Source of the DNA: Onishia niordana
GTDB lineage: Bacteria > Pseudomonadota > Gammaproteobacteria > Pseudomonadales > Halomonadaceae
NCBI RefSeq assembly: GCF_004798965.1
Contig: NZ_SDSD01000001.1
Location: 558,001 to 622,000 of the forward strand
Reading direction: 5' to 3'
Length of the DNA: 64,000 nucleotides
Shown here: piece by piece, positions 56,028 through 64,000 of the stretch
How the letters are laid out: every line of letters starts with the position of its first letter
How positions within the stretch are numbered: the stretch's first letter is position 1
Notes under the pieces: generated by a model
The model's input: the letters and a program-made list of their open reading frames with translations, nothing else
The model's database searches: none
Told to the model about the DNA's origin: nothing
Made by a program: the position numbers and the translations under genes

Positions 56028-57350
56028 TCAACTCATGACTTTGTTGGGCAGCCAAAGCACGATCTCCGGGAAAATCATGCACAGGATCAGCACGACCAGG
56101 TTCACCGCTATAAATGGCGTGACTGATCGGTATATCTCTCCCATTCCGACATCCGACGGTGCAATCCCCTTCAGGTAAAACAGGGCGAAGCCATAGGGCG
56201 GCGTCTGCACGGCAATCAGGATGTTGAGGATCATCAGTACACCGAACCAGATGGGGTCATAGCCCAGTGAAACGGCAATCGGCGTAAACAGGGGCGCGCA
56301 CATCAGTACGATGATGAACTCATCAATGATGAAGCCCAGCAGCAACATGATCAGCTGGAACATGATGATGATCATGATGGGCGGCAGGTCCAGGCTAGCG
56401 GCGAGATCGGCCACCATGCTCTGTACCCCCATCAGCAAATGGAAGTTGCTGAATACCGAAGCACCGAAGATGATCCACATGGCCACACTGACCAGCGTAG
56501 CGGTCTGAAAGCCAGCAGACTGCAGCATGGCGGGCCTGAAACGCTTGAACAGGATCGCCAGTAGAATGGCCCCGACAACCCCGATGGCGCCGGACTCGGT
56601 CGGGGTGGCAATGCCCGTGATGATGCTGCCCAGCACAACGAAGATCAGCAGTAGCGCAGAAAGGCCATCGCGCAGGATGAGAAACTTCTGCTTGGGTGTG
56701 GGGGCAGGCTCATCGTTATTATCCGTGTCCCGGGGTGCACGTGACGGATTGAGCCAGCAGCTGACAACCACATAGGTGATCAAGAGCACGATCGTCAGCA
56801 ACGCCGGCATCATGGCGCCAAGGAACATGCGCCCGACCGAGTTCTGGGTCGCTGCCGCGAACATGATCATGGGAATGCTGGGCGGAATCAGGATACCCAG
56901 GCCACCGCCTGCCATGATGACGCCAAGCGCCAGTCGCCTGTTATAGCCACGATTCAGCATCGGACGCAGGGCGATACTGCCGGAGGTCATGATGCCGGCG
57001 CCGATGATGCCGACCATGGCACCAATCATCGAGCACACCCCGATAACGCTGATGGCCAAAGAACCACGCACGCGCCCGAGCAGCAGCTGACTGGCGTTGA
57101 ACATGGCATCGCCGATGCCTGACTTGGTCAGCAACTGCCCCATGTAGATATACAGAGGGATAGCCAGGAGGATGAAGCTGAAGAAGGTCGATTCCAGGGT
57201 GGTGGGAATGACATTAAAGATGCCCTCGCCCCAGGTCGTGTAGCCAATCGCCATGGCAATGCCGCCCAGCGCGAGGCCTACAGGGGCGCCCAGGGCGAAG
57301 AAGATCAGGATGCACAGCAGCAGCACCCCAGTCAGCAGTTCAATCCCCAT
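56028..57350 (-). CDS. TRAP transporter large permease (DctM type)
   Basis: A 440-residue inner-membrane subunit with about 12 helices. Blocks LTKSGIGDAMFNASQLLLG, MIGAMVGIIGAGIMTSGSIAL and GLGILIPPSIPMIMFA are typical of DctM. It takes the solute from the periplasmic binding protein and imports it with sodium. Its start overlaps the end of the small-permease gene by 11 bp. The solute is not known from sequence. Confidence 0.95.
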   Translation of the reverse strand: MGIELLTGVLLLCILIFFALGAPVGLALGGIAMAIGYTTWGEGIFNVIPTTLESTFFSFILLAIPLYIYMGQLLTKSGIGDAMFNASQLLLGRVRGSLAISVIGVCSMIGAMVGIIGAGIMTSGSIALRPMLNRGYNRRLALGVIMAGGGLGILIPPSIPMIMFAAATQNSVGRMFLGAMMPALLTIVLLITYVVVSCWLNPSRAPRDTDNNDEPAPTPKQKFLILRDGLSALLLIFVVLGSIITGIATPTESGAIGVVGAILLAILFKRFRPAMLQSAGFQTATLVSVAMWIIFGASVFSNFHLLMGVQSMVADLAASLDLPPIMIIIMFQLIMLLLGFIIDEFIIVLMCAPLFTPIAVSLGYDPIWFGVLMILNILIAVQTPPYGFALFYLKGIAPSDVGMGEIYRSVTPFIAVNLVVLILCMIFPEIVLWLPNKVMS

Positions 57351-57888
57351 GATGAGTCCCCTCTTTTTGTTTCAGCAGCGGGGTACCCGTCGCCAGATAA
57401 TACACATCGTTCAATGTGTCCCGCGCCAGTTGGGCAATAAAAAGCCCGCAGGCAATGATCATCATTATCCAGAAGTGATACATGGGCGGCGCCCATTCAC
57501 TCTCGCGGCGGTAATCGTATTCCAGGGCCTCAAACAGCTTGCCGGTACTCACCTTCACGATAATGATCAGGAAGAAGATACCGAGGGCGAAACCAATGAT
57601 GTTGAAGACACTCTTGGCCTTGGGTGAGACCTTCAAATAGAGAATGTCGACGTTGATGTGTGCCCGCTTCTGCTGGGCATAAGCGCCACCCAGGGCCGTA
57701 ATGTAGCCGAACAGAAACAGTGACGTGTCGTAGGCCCAGATAGTGGGACTACCGAGCACGTAGCGGGCGAATACTTCAAAGGCGACGATGCCGGCCAATA
57801 GCGGCATCAGGTAGGAAGCTGCTTTGCCCGTCAGCATGACAATGAAATCAATACTGTGGCAGAGCCCCCTCAGAAACGTATGGAACAT
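57340..57888 (-). CDS. TRAP transporter small permease (DctQ type)
   Basis: A 182-residue membrane protein with four helices. FEVFARYVLGSPTIWAYD and the later QQKRAHINVDIL segment are the family signature. It forms a complex with the large permease. AGGAG lies 7 bp before the ATG at 57888, and a hairpin stands between it and the binding-protein gene upstream, so it may be expressed less than that gene. Confidence 0.93.
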   Translation of the reverse strand: MFHTFLRGLCHSIDFIVMLTGKAASYLMPLLAGIVAFEVFARYVLGSPTIWAYDTSLFLFGYITALGGAYAQQKRAHINVDILYLKVSPKAKSVFNIIGFALGIFFLIIIVKVSTGKLFEALEYDYRRESEWAPPMYHFWIMMIIACGLFIAQLARDTLNDVYYLATGTPLLKQKEGTHHGD

Positions 57889-57913
57889 AAGGGATCTCCT
57901 GAAATCATGAAAA

Positions 57914-57940
57914 GGCGGAAAGCACCGCGTACTTTCCGCC
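57914..57940 (-). terminator. Intergenic hairpin between TRAP binding-protein and permease genes
   Basis: On the minus strand GGCGGAAAG and CTTTCCGCC form a 9-bp stem followed by TTTT. It could act as a partial terminator so that the binding protein is made in excess over the membrane subunits. Confidence 0.75.
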
Positions 57941-57970
57941 TCTTGTAGGCCTTCTCGTTTCTGAGAATGA

Positions 57971-58004
57971 TTGAGCCGACACCTCAATCCCAGTGCCGGC
58001 TCAA
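57971..58004. other. Second hairpin downstream of the TRAP binding-protein gene
   Basis: TTGAGCCG (57971-57978) is the inverse complement of CGGCTCAA (57997-58004), with an 18-bp loop. It has no T-tract. It lies in the 230-bp gap after the binding-protein gene and may stabilise the mRNA end. Confidence 0.5.
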
Positions 58005-58132
58005 CAAGAAAATGCCTTGATGCATTTTCATCGGCCGAAAGTCCGATCATGGCCATGAAAAGCGGGGGAAGTCACAACACGCCGCCCGCTTTCAAGAGCG
58101 CTAATGCAGTAGGCGAAATGCCCGTTGCATTA

Positions 58133-59158
58133 TCAGTAACCGGTCTCATTCAGGATTTCGATCAGCTGCTTGCTGTATTTGCCCTGTTCGGCATACTCTT
58201 CGCGCAGCGTCGCGCCAGCTTCAGCCCATGCTTCCTTGTCGGCTTCGCTCGGCTCCGGGCTCCACTGCATGCCATTGGCCTTCATTTCTTCTATGGCCTC
58301 GCTTTCCCACTCTTGAGACTTGGTCAGCTGCTGCTCAGCATGAATCTCGGTGGCCTCGCGCACGGCTTCTTTCAGCTCATCGGGTAGCTTGTTCCAGGCA
58401 CTGCGATTCACCACGATCGGCAGAACCTGCGCGCCGGCCAGCGGCAGCGGGTACATGTACTTGGCGACTTCAACATGGTTACCGTCGCGGTGGTCGATCA
58501 TGTTGCTGCCGATAGAGCCATCGATGACGCCGGTAGCAAGGCTGGTGTAAATCTCGCTCCAGGCCATGGAAACCGGAGAAGCACCCAGGTTACGCAGGAA
58601 CTTGCCGTAGGCACCGGGCGCACGAATCTTCAGCCCCTCAAAGTCTTCCACCGACTCGATCGGTTCCTTGGTCAGAATGTAGACCGGCGGTTGGATGTAG
58701 GGCTCGAGCCATACCAGTCCCTGGGAACCATAGGCCTCTTCCAGCACGTCGCCCCAGCCCTTCTCGTGGAACAGGCTGTAAAGCTCGTCGGTATCGGCGG
58801 TGCCGCCCGGCAGGCCGATCTCGACGACCCCGGCCGGCAGCTCACCGGCGTGCATCGACTGGAAGGGAGCACCCATGGTGATAAGCCCGGATTTTACGGC
58901 GCCCAGCAGGCCAGTGGTACCGACACCTTCGCCGGAGTAGAGAACCTGTACATTAATGCGGCCGTCCGATAGCTCCTCGATGTTCTCACCAAGATTCTCG
59001 TACAGCTCGCCAAACGCAGTGCCCCGACTGTAAAGGTTGCTGAAGCGCCAGTTATATTCTGCGGCAGCCACGTCAGTGGCCACGACGCTAAGGGCCAGCC
59101 CCAACCCCAGCGCGGACTTGGAAAGATTTTTCTTTAGCCCGATGAATTTATTCGACAT
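58133..59158 (-). CDS. TRAP transporter solute-binding protein (DctP type)
   Basis: A 341-residue periplasmic protein. A signal peptide (SALGLGLALSVVATDVAAA) is cut before EYNWRFSN. The DctP fold shows LKIRAPGAYGKFLRNLGASPV with the Arg that binds carboxylates, then the SEIYTSLATGVIDGSIGSN block. The sequence does not resemble TeaA closely enough to call ectoine; the ligand is likely an organic acid or a similar carboxylate. It is the first gene of the operon. Confidence 0.93.
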   Translation of the reverse strand: MSNKFIGLKKNLSKSALGLGLALSVVATDVAAAEYNWRFSNLYSRGTAFGELYENLGENIEELSDGRINVQVLYSGEGVGTTGLLGAVKSGLITMGAPFQSMHAGELPAGVVEIGLPGGTADTDELYSLFHEKGWGDVLEEAYGSQGLVWLEPYIQPPVYILTKEPIESVEDFEGLKIRAPGAYGKFLRNLGASPVSMAWSEIYTSLATGVIDGSIGSNMIDHRDGNHVEVAKYMYPLPLAGAQVLPIVVNRSAWNKLPDELKEAVREATEIHAEQQLTKSQEWESEAIEEMKANGMQWSPEPSEADKEAWAEAGATLREEYAEQGKYSKQLIEILNETGY

Positions 59159-59346
59159 CTTATTATCCTTCTAAGAACAAATGGAGTACACCCAAGTCGT
59201 TAATAGTAGGATACAAAAGTAAAAGATCGCAATTTCTGTGTTCAACGTTTAGCGTCCAAAATTAAGAACGCTCTAATGGTGCGATCGTCTCCCCATTATG
59301 CAGCCCCATGATAGGCTAGCGCCATTCACCGTTTAGGAGTCAGATC

Positions 59347-60501
59347 ATGACCGCCATCGCCCTGCTCGAGACGCTGGTGGGCTTTGCCACCGTCTCGCGC
59401 GACTCCAACCTGGAACTGATCCGCTTCATCGAAGGCTACCTCGATGATCATGGCGTGCCCTACCAGCGCATCGAAAACGATGATGGCAGCAAGGCCAATC
59501 TGTTGGCGCGCATTGGACCAGCTGTCGAGGGCGGGGTGGTGCTGTCCGGGCACACCGATGTGGTGCCGGTAGATGGCCAACCCTGGTCGACTGATCCATT
59601 CACGCTGCGCGACGGCGACGATGGTCGCCTCTATGGCCGCGGCACCTGCGACATGAAGGGCTTCATCGCCTGCGCGCTGGCCCAAGTGCCGCAGTGGGTC
59701 GAAGAGAGCCTCGAGCGGCCGATCTATCTGGCATTGTCTTACGATGAGGAAGTCGGTTGCCTGGGCGCACCGAGCCTGATCGAGCGGCTGATGGCTGATG
59801 AGCCGCGCCCGGCGGCGGTAATCGTCGGCGAACCGACGCTGATGGCGCCGGTGGTGGCCCACAAGGGCATCACCAACCTGCGCACCACGGTGACCGGCCA
59901 GGCCGCCCATTCGAGCCAGGTCTATCAGGGCGTCTCGGCGATCCACGTCGCCGCCCGGTTGGTTACCCGCATCGAGGACATCATGGAAGAGCTGAAAGCC
60001 GAGGGACGCCTCGACGCGGCCTTCAACGTGGCGCACTCGAGCCTTCATGTGGGGCGCATTCAGGGCGGCACGGCGATCAACATCAAGGCCCGCGAGTGTC
60101 ACTTCGACTGGGAGATTCGCCACCTGCCAAGCGACAGCTTCGAGACGCTCTATTCACGCTTCGAGGATTACGCCCGGGAAATCGAGGCCGAGATGCAGGC
60201 ACGCTCGCCGGGCACCGGCATCGTCACCGAGCATATTACCCAAACGGTGCCGGCACTCGCCGATCGCGATAACGCCGAGGCAGTGGCGCTGTGCAAGACG
60301 TTACTCGGCGACAGACCCAACGAGGCGGTGGCCTATACCACCGAGGCCGGCCAGTTTCAGGGCGTGGGGCTGCCTACCGTGATCTGCGGGCCGGGCAGCA
60401 TCGGCCAGGCGCACCAGCCCGACGAATACGTGGAACACGAGCAGCTCGCTGCCTGCGACCAGTTCATGCAGGCGCTGGGCAAGGCGCTCCACCCGGCCTG
60501 A
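59347..60501 (+). CDS. argE: Acetylornithine deacetylase-like M20 peptidase
   Basis: A 384-residue zinc enzyme of the ArgE/DapE M20 family. Metal ligands and catalytic residues are in LSGHTDVVPVDG (His69, Asp71), YGRGTCDMKG (Asp102) and SYDEEVGCLGA (Glu134 or Glu135). It removes acetyl groups from N-acetylornithine in arginine synthesis, or from a related amide. The arrangement away from other arg genes and the amidotransferase next to it leave the exact substrate open. Confidence 0.88.
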   Translation: MTAIALLETLVGFATVSRDSNLELIRFIEGYLDDHGVPYQRIENDDGSKANLLARIGPAVEGGVVLSGHTDVVPVDGQPWSTDPFTLRDGDDGRLYGRGTCDMKGFIACALAQVPQWVEESLERPIYLALSYDEEVGCLGAPSLIERLMADEPRPAAVIVGEPTLMAPVVAHKGITNLRTTVTGQAAHSSQVYQGVSAIHVAARLVTRIEDIMEELKAEGRLDAAFNVAHSSLHVGRIQGGTAINIKARECHFDWEIRHLPSDSFETLYSRFEDYAREIEAEMQARSPGTGIVTEHITQTVPALADRDNAEAVALCKTLLGDRPNEAVAYTTEAGQFQGVGLPTVICGPGSIGQAHQPDEYVEHEQLAACDQFMQALGKALHPA

Positions 60502-60536
60502 GCCTCCGCCCACGAGTCCACTGCAGGGAAGGACGC

Positions 60537-61259
60537 ATGCCACGACTGCTGCTGATCAAGACAGGGGACAGTTTCCCCGATATCACCGCCGACTATGGCA
60601 ATTTCGAGGCGCTGTTCCAGGCCCGCCTGCCCAACCATACGCTCGAGGTTTGGGATGCACGGGGCGGTATGCCGCCACCCGCCCATGACGCACTCGATGG
60701 CGTACTGATCACCGGCTCTCATGCCATGGTCAGCGACGCCGAGCCCTGGAGCGAGGCGCTCAAGCCCTGGCTTCGCGAGGCCTGCGAGCGCAATCTGGCC
60801 TTACTCGGCGTCTGCTACGGTCATCAGTTAGTGGCCGAGGCGCTGGGCGGAACCAGCGGCTATCACCCGAGCGGCCGAGAAACCGGCACCTTAGAGGTCG
60901 CGCTCACTAAGGCCGGCCGAGCAGACACCCTGCTGGGCACCCTGCCCGACCGATTCCCGGCGCATCTGACCCATGCTCAATCCGTGCTCACGCCACCTTC
61001 GGGAGCGGAGGTACTGGCATACAACGCCCACGACCCTTACCAGGCACTGCGGCTCGGGCCCCGCCAATGGAGTGTGCAGTTCCATCCGGAATTCACCGCG
61101 CCGGTGTTACGGGCCTATCTTGAGCATCAATGCGAGGGCCTCGCCGAGGCCGGCCAGAATGTGGCTGCCCTTCGCGATGGCATTCAGGAAACCCCCGAGG
61201 CCAATGCCCTGATCAATAGTTTCGTCGTGCTGGCGACAGCGTCTACCGAGACCGGCTAG
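60537..61259 (+). CDS. Class I glutamine amidotransferase
   Basis: A 240-residue GATase1 enzyme. The nucleophile Cys93 lies in LLGVCYGHQLVAEALGG, and the His/Glu pair in VQFHPEFTAP. Without a synthase partner it may act as a gamma-glutamyl hydrolase. The ATG at 60537 has AAGGAC upstream and follows the argE-like gene by about 35 bp, so they may be co-transcribed. It is distinct from the PuuD-like enzyme at 30112. Confidence 0.88.
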   Translation: MPRLLLIKTGDSFPDITADYGNFEALFQARLPNHTLEVWDARGGMPPPAHDALDGVLITGSHAMVSDAEPWSEALKPWLREACERNLALLGVCYGHQLVAEALGGTSGYHPSGRETGTLEVALTKAGRADTLLGTLPDRFPAHLTHAQSVLTPPSGAEVLAYNAHDPYQALRLGPRQWSVQFHPEFTAPVLRAYLEHQCEGLAEAGQNVAALRDGIQETPEANALINSFVVLATASTETG

Positions 61260-61274
61260 TGATAGCCGGCTTGC

Positions 61275-61293
61275 TCATATGTTCAACATATGA
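61275..61293. promoter_or_regulatory. Palindromic operator for the GntR/FCD regulator
   Basis: TCATATGTT C AACATATGA is a perfect 9-bp inverted repeat with a single central base. It lies just before the regulator gene. FCD regulators bind short AT-rich palindromes of this kind, so autoregulation is likely. Confidence 0.7.
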
Positions 61294-61328
61294 CAACTTG
61301 AATTTACATTTTGCCGGATAGAGCCAAC

Positions 61329-62096
61329 GTGAAGGATAAGCAGCAAAAGCCCAGTCAGCGCGTCAGCGTCGCCGAACATCTGGCCGAGGAGATTTTCTCT
61401 GGCCGCTATCAGGCCGGCGACTACGTGCCCAAGGAAGTCGATCTCTGTGAACAGTTCGGCATCAATCGCTCGGCGGTGCGAAGCGATCTGCGGCAGTTGG
61501 TCGATGTTGGCATCATCGAGCGCATTTCAGGCCATGGCTCCAAGGTTCGCGAATATTCCGAGTGGAATATCCTCGACCCGACCGTCACCGGCTGGATGAC
61601 GCGCTATGCCGCGCCAAACCCGGAGATCCAGCGCGAGATCCTGTCATTTCGACTGGATGTTGAGCCGTATGTCGCCATGATGGCCGCCCAACGGGCCACG
61701 GCGCGCGATCTGGTCGCGATAGAGGAAGCTTTCGAAGGCATGGGCCAGAACATGCGCGATGATGCCGGCCCGGAAGAAAGGCGCTTGCACAGCGATTACG
61801 ACGTGGCCTTCCATGTCGCCATCTACAAGGCCACTCACAATATCGTCTGGGCACAGCTTTCCCACATTCTGCGCCCCTCCATCTACTTGCTGGTCAAGAT
61901 GTCCAACGTCAGCACCACCGATCCCGAAGCGAGCCTCGAGTGCCACCGCAAGATGATGGAGGCCATCCGCACGCGCCGCCCACACGAAGCCTTCCGCGCC
62001 GCTCAAGCGGTACTGGCCGGTACGGCCAACGCCTTGGGTATCAAACCCGGCGAATCGGTATTGGGCAGCAGCATGAACCTGACGCCGGACACCTGA
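61329..62096 (+). CDS. GntR family regulator with FCD domain
   Basis: A 255-residue transcription regulator. The N-terminal winged helix has VAEHLAEEIFSGRYQAGDYVPKE and CEQFGINRSAVRSDLRQL. The C-terminal FCD domain has the metal-binding Asp and His residues in DYDVAFHVAIYKATHN and a later CHRKMMEAI. Such proteins sense sugar acids or organic acids. The genes next to it encode a sugar dehydrogenase and a sugar-acid dehydratase, which agrees with sensing an aldonate. I prefer GTG 61329; TTG 61311 is an alternative. Confidence 0.88.
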   Translation: MKDKQQKPSQRVSVAEHLAEEIFSGRYQAGDYVPKEVDLCEQFGINRSAVRSDLRQLVDVGIIERISGHGSKVREYSEWNILDPTVTGWMTRYAAPNPEIQREILSFRLDVEPYVAMMAAQRATARDLVAIEEAFEGMGQNMRDDAGPEERRLHSDYDVAFHVAIYKATHNIVWAQLSHILRPSIYLLVKMSNVSTTDPEASLECHRKMMEAIRTRRPHEAFRAAQAVLAGTANALGIKPGESVLGSSMNLTPDT

Positions 62097-62161
62097 GTGA
62101 CCGACATTTGAACGAAAGCCACGGCTCAACCGCCACACAGGCGGCCAAGCCAGTAATCCCG

Positions 62162-63088
62162 CTATTCGATAAACGCCTCTACCGTGCGCCGGTGCCCAAG
62201 CAGTGCCGCATCGGCCAGGTGGCGCAGCGGGGCAATATCGACATCGCTTTCCCCTGCCTTGAGTAGCTCACAGAAGTGCGCGTAGACGCCCTGATACTCT
62301 CGCTCCGGCTCATCGATCACGACGTCGCCATCGAGAATCAAGCGCGCGCCACCGCCTTCAAGCTTCAACACACCGGTATCGGTCTCGATGCGCATGTCCC
62401 AGCGCGGCGGATCCTCATGCCGGAAGTCGAAATCGGCATCCACCGCGACGCCGTCGGCGGTGCTAAAGGAAAGCTTGGCGGCAATCGGCGTCTGGCAGTT
62501 TTCCGGCACTTCAAGATCGGCGTGCTTGAGGAAGAACGGAGCGGGCATAAGCTGCGTGATAATCGACAGCGCATTGATCCCCGGGTCAAAGACGCCCATG
62601 CCACCGGCCGCCCAGATCCAGTCCTGCCCTGGGTGCCACACCCGCACGTCTTCATGCCAGTCGATGGTGACAGCGGTCACCGTTCTGTCCTTGAGCCAAT
62701 CAGCGGCGCGACGGATGCCTGGCGCAAAGCGCGAATGCCAGGCGGCGAACAGCACGCTGCCATTCTCAGCGGCCAGTGCCTTGAGATCCTCGGTCTCGGC
62801 AAGCGTCGCCCCCGGGGGCTTCTCGAGCAGCACCGCCTTGCCGTGCACAAGCGCCAGGCGGGCCAGTTCATGGCGTAGGTGCGTCGGCGTACAGATCGCG
62901 ATGGCATCCAGGTCTGGCTCCGCCTCGAGCATGGCCGCGAGATCCGGGTAACCGGCGATGCCTGGCAGCTCGGCGAAGGGGTCGGCTACGGCGACAAGCT
63001 CGATGCCCGGCGTGGCCTCGATGGCCGCCAGGTGCTGATCGCGCACGATCTTGCCAACCCCGACGATCCCCAAGCGAAAATGGGACAT
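62162..63088 (-). CDS. Gfo/Idh/MocA oxidoreductase, L-arabinose/D-galactose 1-dehydrogenase-like
   Basis: A 308-residue NAD(P)-dependent dehydrogenase. The Rossmann motif is LGIVGVGKIVRDQHLAAI, the catalytic Lys is in LLEKPPGATL, and WHSRFAPG, EDVRVWHPGQDWIW and GVFDPGINALSI match the known bacterial L-arabinose/D-galactose 1-dehydrogenases. It oxidises the sugar to the aldonolactone, the first step of the non-phosphorylating pathway. It is convergent with the regulator and followed upstream by a dehydratase gene on the same strand. Confidence 0.88.
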   Translation of the reverse strand: MSHFRLGIVGVGKIVRDQHLAAIEATPGIELVAVADPFAELPGIAGYPDLAAMLEAEPDLDAIAICTPTHLRHELARLALVHGKAVLLEKPPGATLAETEDLKALAAENGSVLFAAWHSRFAPGIRRAADWLKDRTVTAVTIDWHEDVRVWHPGQDWIWAAGGMGVFDPGINALSIITQLMPAPFFLKHADLEVPENCQTPIAAKLSFSTADGVAVDADFDFRHEDPPRWDMRIETDTGVLKLEGGGARLILDGDVVIDEPEREYQGVYAHFCELLKAGESDVDIAPLRHLADAALLGHRRTVEAFIE

Positions 63089-63270
63089 GACACACTCCTG
63101 CTAGTAAAACACTCGGACGGCAGTCTAGCGTCGCGACCTGCCCTCACAACAGTACGCACCGCCAATCACGGGCCCGTGACCCTCTTGATCCAGGCCGTCG
63201 CGATGGGGCGAAACCGGTCAAGGCAGGCCCGACAGGACCAGAGCAACTCCAGCGCCTGCTGCCATGCGGC

Positions 63271-64000
63271 TCAATGGTTATCCCGCGGCGGGCTGCGGCG
63301 CGCCACGTCGCGATACTCGGTTGCACCCTTAAGAATCATGCCGCGACCCAGCGGGTCGACCATCGAGCGCTGGATCTCCTGCCAGGGGGTCTGATGCGCC
63401 GGGTAGGGATAGCCACCGGCGGCGTCGAGCCGTGCTTGGCGCCTCGCCAACTCGTCATCATCGATCAAAAGCTGCACCTCGCAGCGGCCCAGATCCACCC
63501 GCAGGCGGTCACCACTCTCGAGCAGCGCAAGGGGCCCACCGGTGGCCGCTTCCGGCGAGGCGTTGAGGATCGACGGCGAGCCCGAGGTGCCCGATTGGCG
63601 GCCATCCCCCAGACACGGCAACGACTCGATACCCTGACGAATCAATGCCTCGGGGGGCTGCATGTTGACCACCTCGGCACCGCCCGGATGGCCTACGGGC
63701 CCGGCGCCGCGCATCACCAGAATGGTGGTGGCATCGATCTTTAGTGCCGGGTCATCGATGCGCGCGTGATAATCCTCCGAGCCATCGAAGACCACCACTC
63801 GGCCCTCGAACGCTTCGGGGTCGGCGGGGTCGTCCAGGAAACGGCGCCGGAAGTCTGCGGAGATCACGCTGGTCTTCATCAACGCCGAGTCGAACAAGTT
63901 GCCCTTGAGATTGAGGAAGCCGGCATGCGTGACCAAGGGGTTATCGAAGCGACGTATGACCTCGGCGTCCTGAGTCTCGCGCCCGGCCACATTGTCGGCC
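63271..64000 (-). CDS. IlvD/Edd-family dehydratase, 3' part (sugar-acid dehydratase)
   Basis: The C-terminal 243 residues of a dihydroxy-acid/aldonate dehydratase; the start is beyond the right border. Blocks seen are [40 protein letters not shown] and [23 protein letters not shown], which are conserved in the iron-sulphur enzymes for L-arabonate, D-xylonate and related acids. With the dehydrogenase and GntR-type regulator it suggests an oxidative pentose or galactose pathway. Confidence 0.92.
   Translation of the reverse strand, partial: ADNVAGRETQDAEVIRRFDNPLVTHAGFLNLKGNLFDSALMKTSVISADFRRRFLDDPADPEAFEGRVVVFDGSEDYHARIDDPALKIDATTILVMRGAGPVGHPGGAEVVNMQPPEALIRQGIESLPCLGDGRQSGTSGSPSILNASPEAATGGPLALLESGDRLRVDLGRCEVQLLIDDDELARRQARLDAAGGYPYPAHQTPWQEIQRSMVDPLGRGMILKGATEYRDVARRSPPRDNH

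Noticed and set aside
55593..59158. Naming the TRAP cluster teaABCD (ectoine uptake).
   Set aside because: Gene order fits, but the binding protein sequence is clearly different from what I recall of TeaA, so only the layout is reported.

Overview
The window looks like a chromosomal segment of a halophilic gammaproteobacterium, most likely Halomonas or a close relative in Halomonadaceae. This is inferred from the high GC content, from proteobacterial gene sets (cyoABCDE, mdoH/mdoG, sbcDC, thiC/tenA, cdsA/plsC), and from a TRAP transporter cluster that ends in a universal stress protein gene, as in the Halomonas teaABCD layout. No rRNA, tRNA, CRISPR array, prophage or intact insertion sequence was recognised. 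No genome comparison was possible, so the taxon is an inference.

Layout. 1-7 kb: the 3' part of an RND efflux pump gene, an MFS transporter, a methyltransferase, a glyoxalase-fold protein, and an LpxL-like acyltransferase between two paralogous small membrane proteins. 7-12 kb: mdoH and mdoG for osmoregulated periplasmic glucans, then a convergent glycosyltransferase. 12-15.3 kb: thiamin synthesis, with tenA and thiC each behind its own TPP riboswitch and a strong terminator after thiC. 15.3-17 kb: a CBS-BON protein and a Yip1-like membrane protein. 17-22 kb: the complete bo-type ubiquinol oxidase operon cyoABCDE on the minus strand. 22.6-24.7 kb: a nucleoside uptake pair (Tsx-like channel, NupC-like symporter). 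25-29 kb: two J-domain-type proteins and a large mechanosensitive channel. 29-34 kb: an amidoligase/glutamine-amidotransferase pair, OsmC, Tpx, a DUF1415 protein, endonuclease V and a DUF1499 protein. 34.5-40 kb: sbcD-sbcC and an SDR enzyme. 40-42.7 kb: a phospholipid-type operon (CDP-alcohol transferase, PlsC-like, CdsA-like).

42.9-49.8 kb is the most interesting part. Visibly AT-richer DNA carries eight unrelated minus-strand genes, and the upstream seven are each followed by an imperfect palindrome bounded by the integron core sites (RYYYAAC ... GTTRRRY). Four of these genes end in a TAA that lies inside the core site. This is an integron gene-cassette array with at least seven attC sites and no integrase in the window, i.e. 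a CALIN or the distal part of a sedentary integron. The cargo reads like conflict or phage-defence genes: a HEPN/Toprim protein, two PD-(D/E)XK-like nucleases (one membrane-anchored), a four-helix membrane protein, a BrnT-like toxin domain, a protein with a HEPN-type RX4H motif, and two unknown or membrane proteins. The head of the array has a perfect TATAAT promoter element and a perfect 21-bp inverted repeat, a possible Pc-type promoter with an operator.

50.5-55.5 kb: a divergent LuxR regulator/APC permease-nitrilase module, then a LysE exporter with an AraC regulator. 55.6-59.2 kb: TRAP transporter plus UspA. 59.3-61.3 kb: an ArgE-like deacylase and a glutamine amidotransferase. 61.3-64 kb: a GntR/FCD regulator with a palindromic operator, convergent with an L-arabinose/D-galactose 1-dehydrogenase-like gene and an IlvD/Edd sugar-acid dehydratase that runs off the window. 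These suggest an oxidative pentose or galactose pathway.
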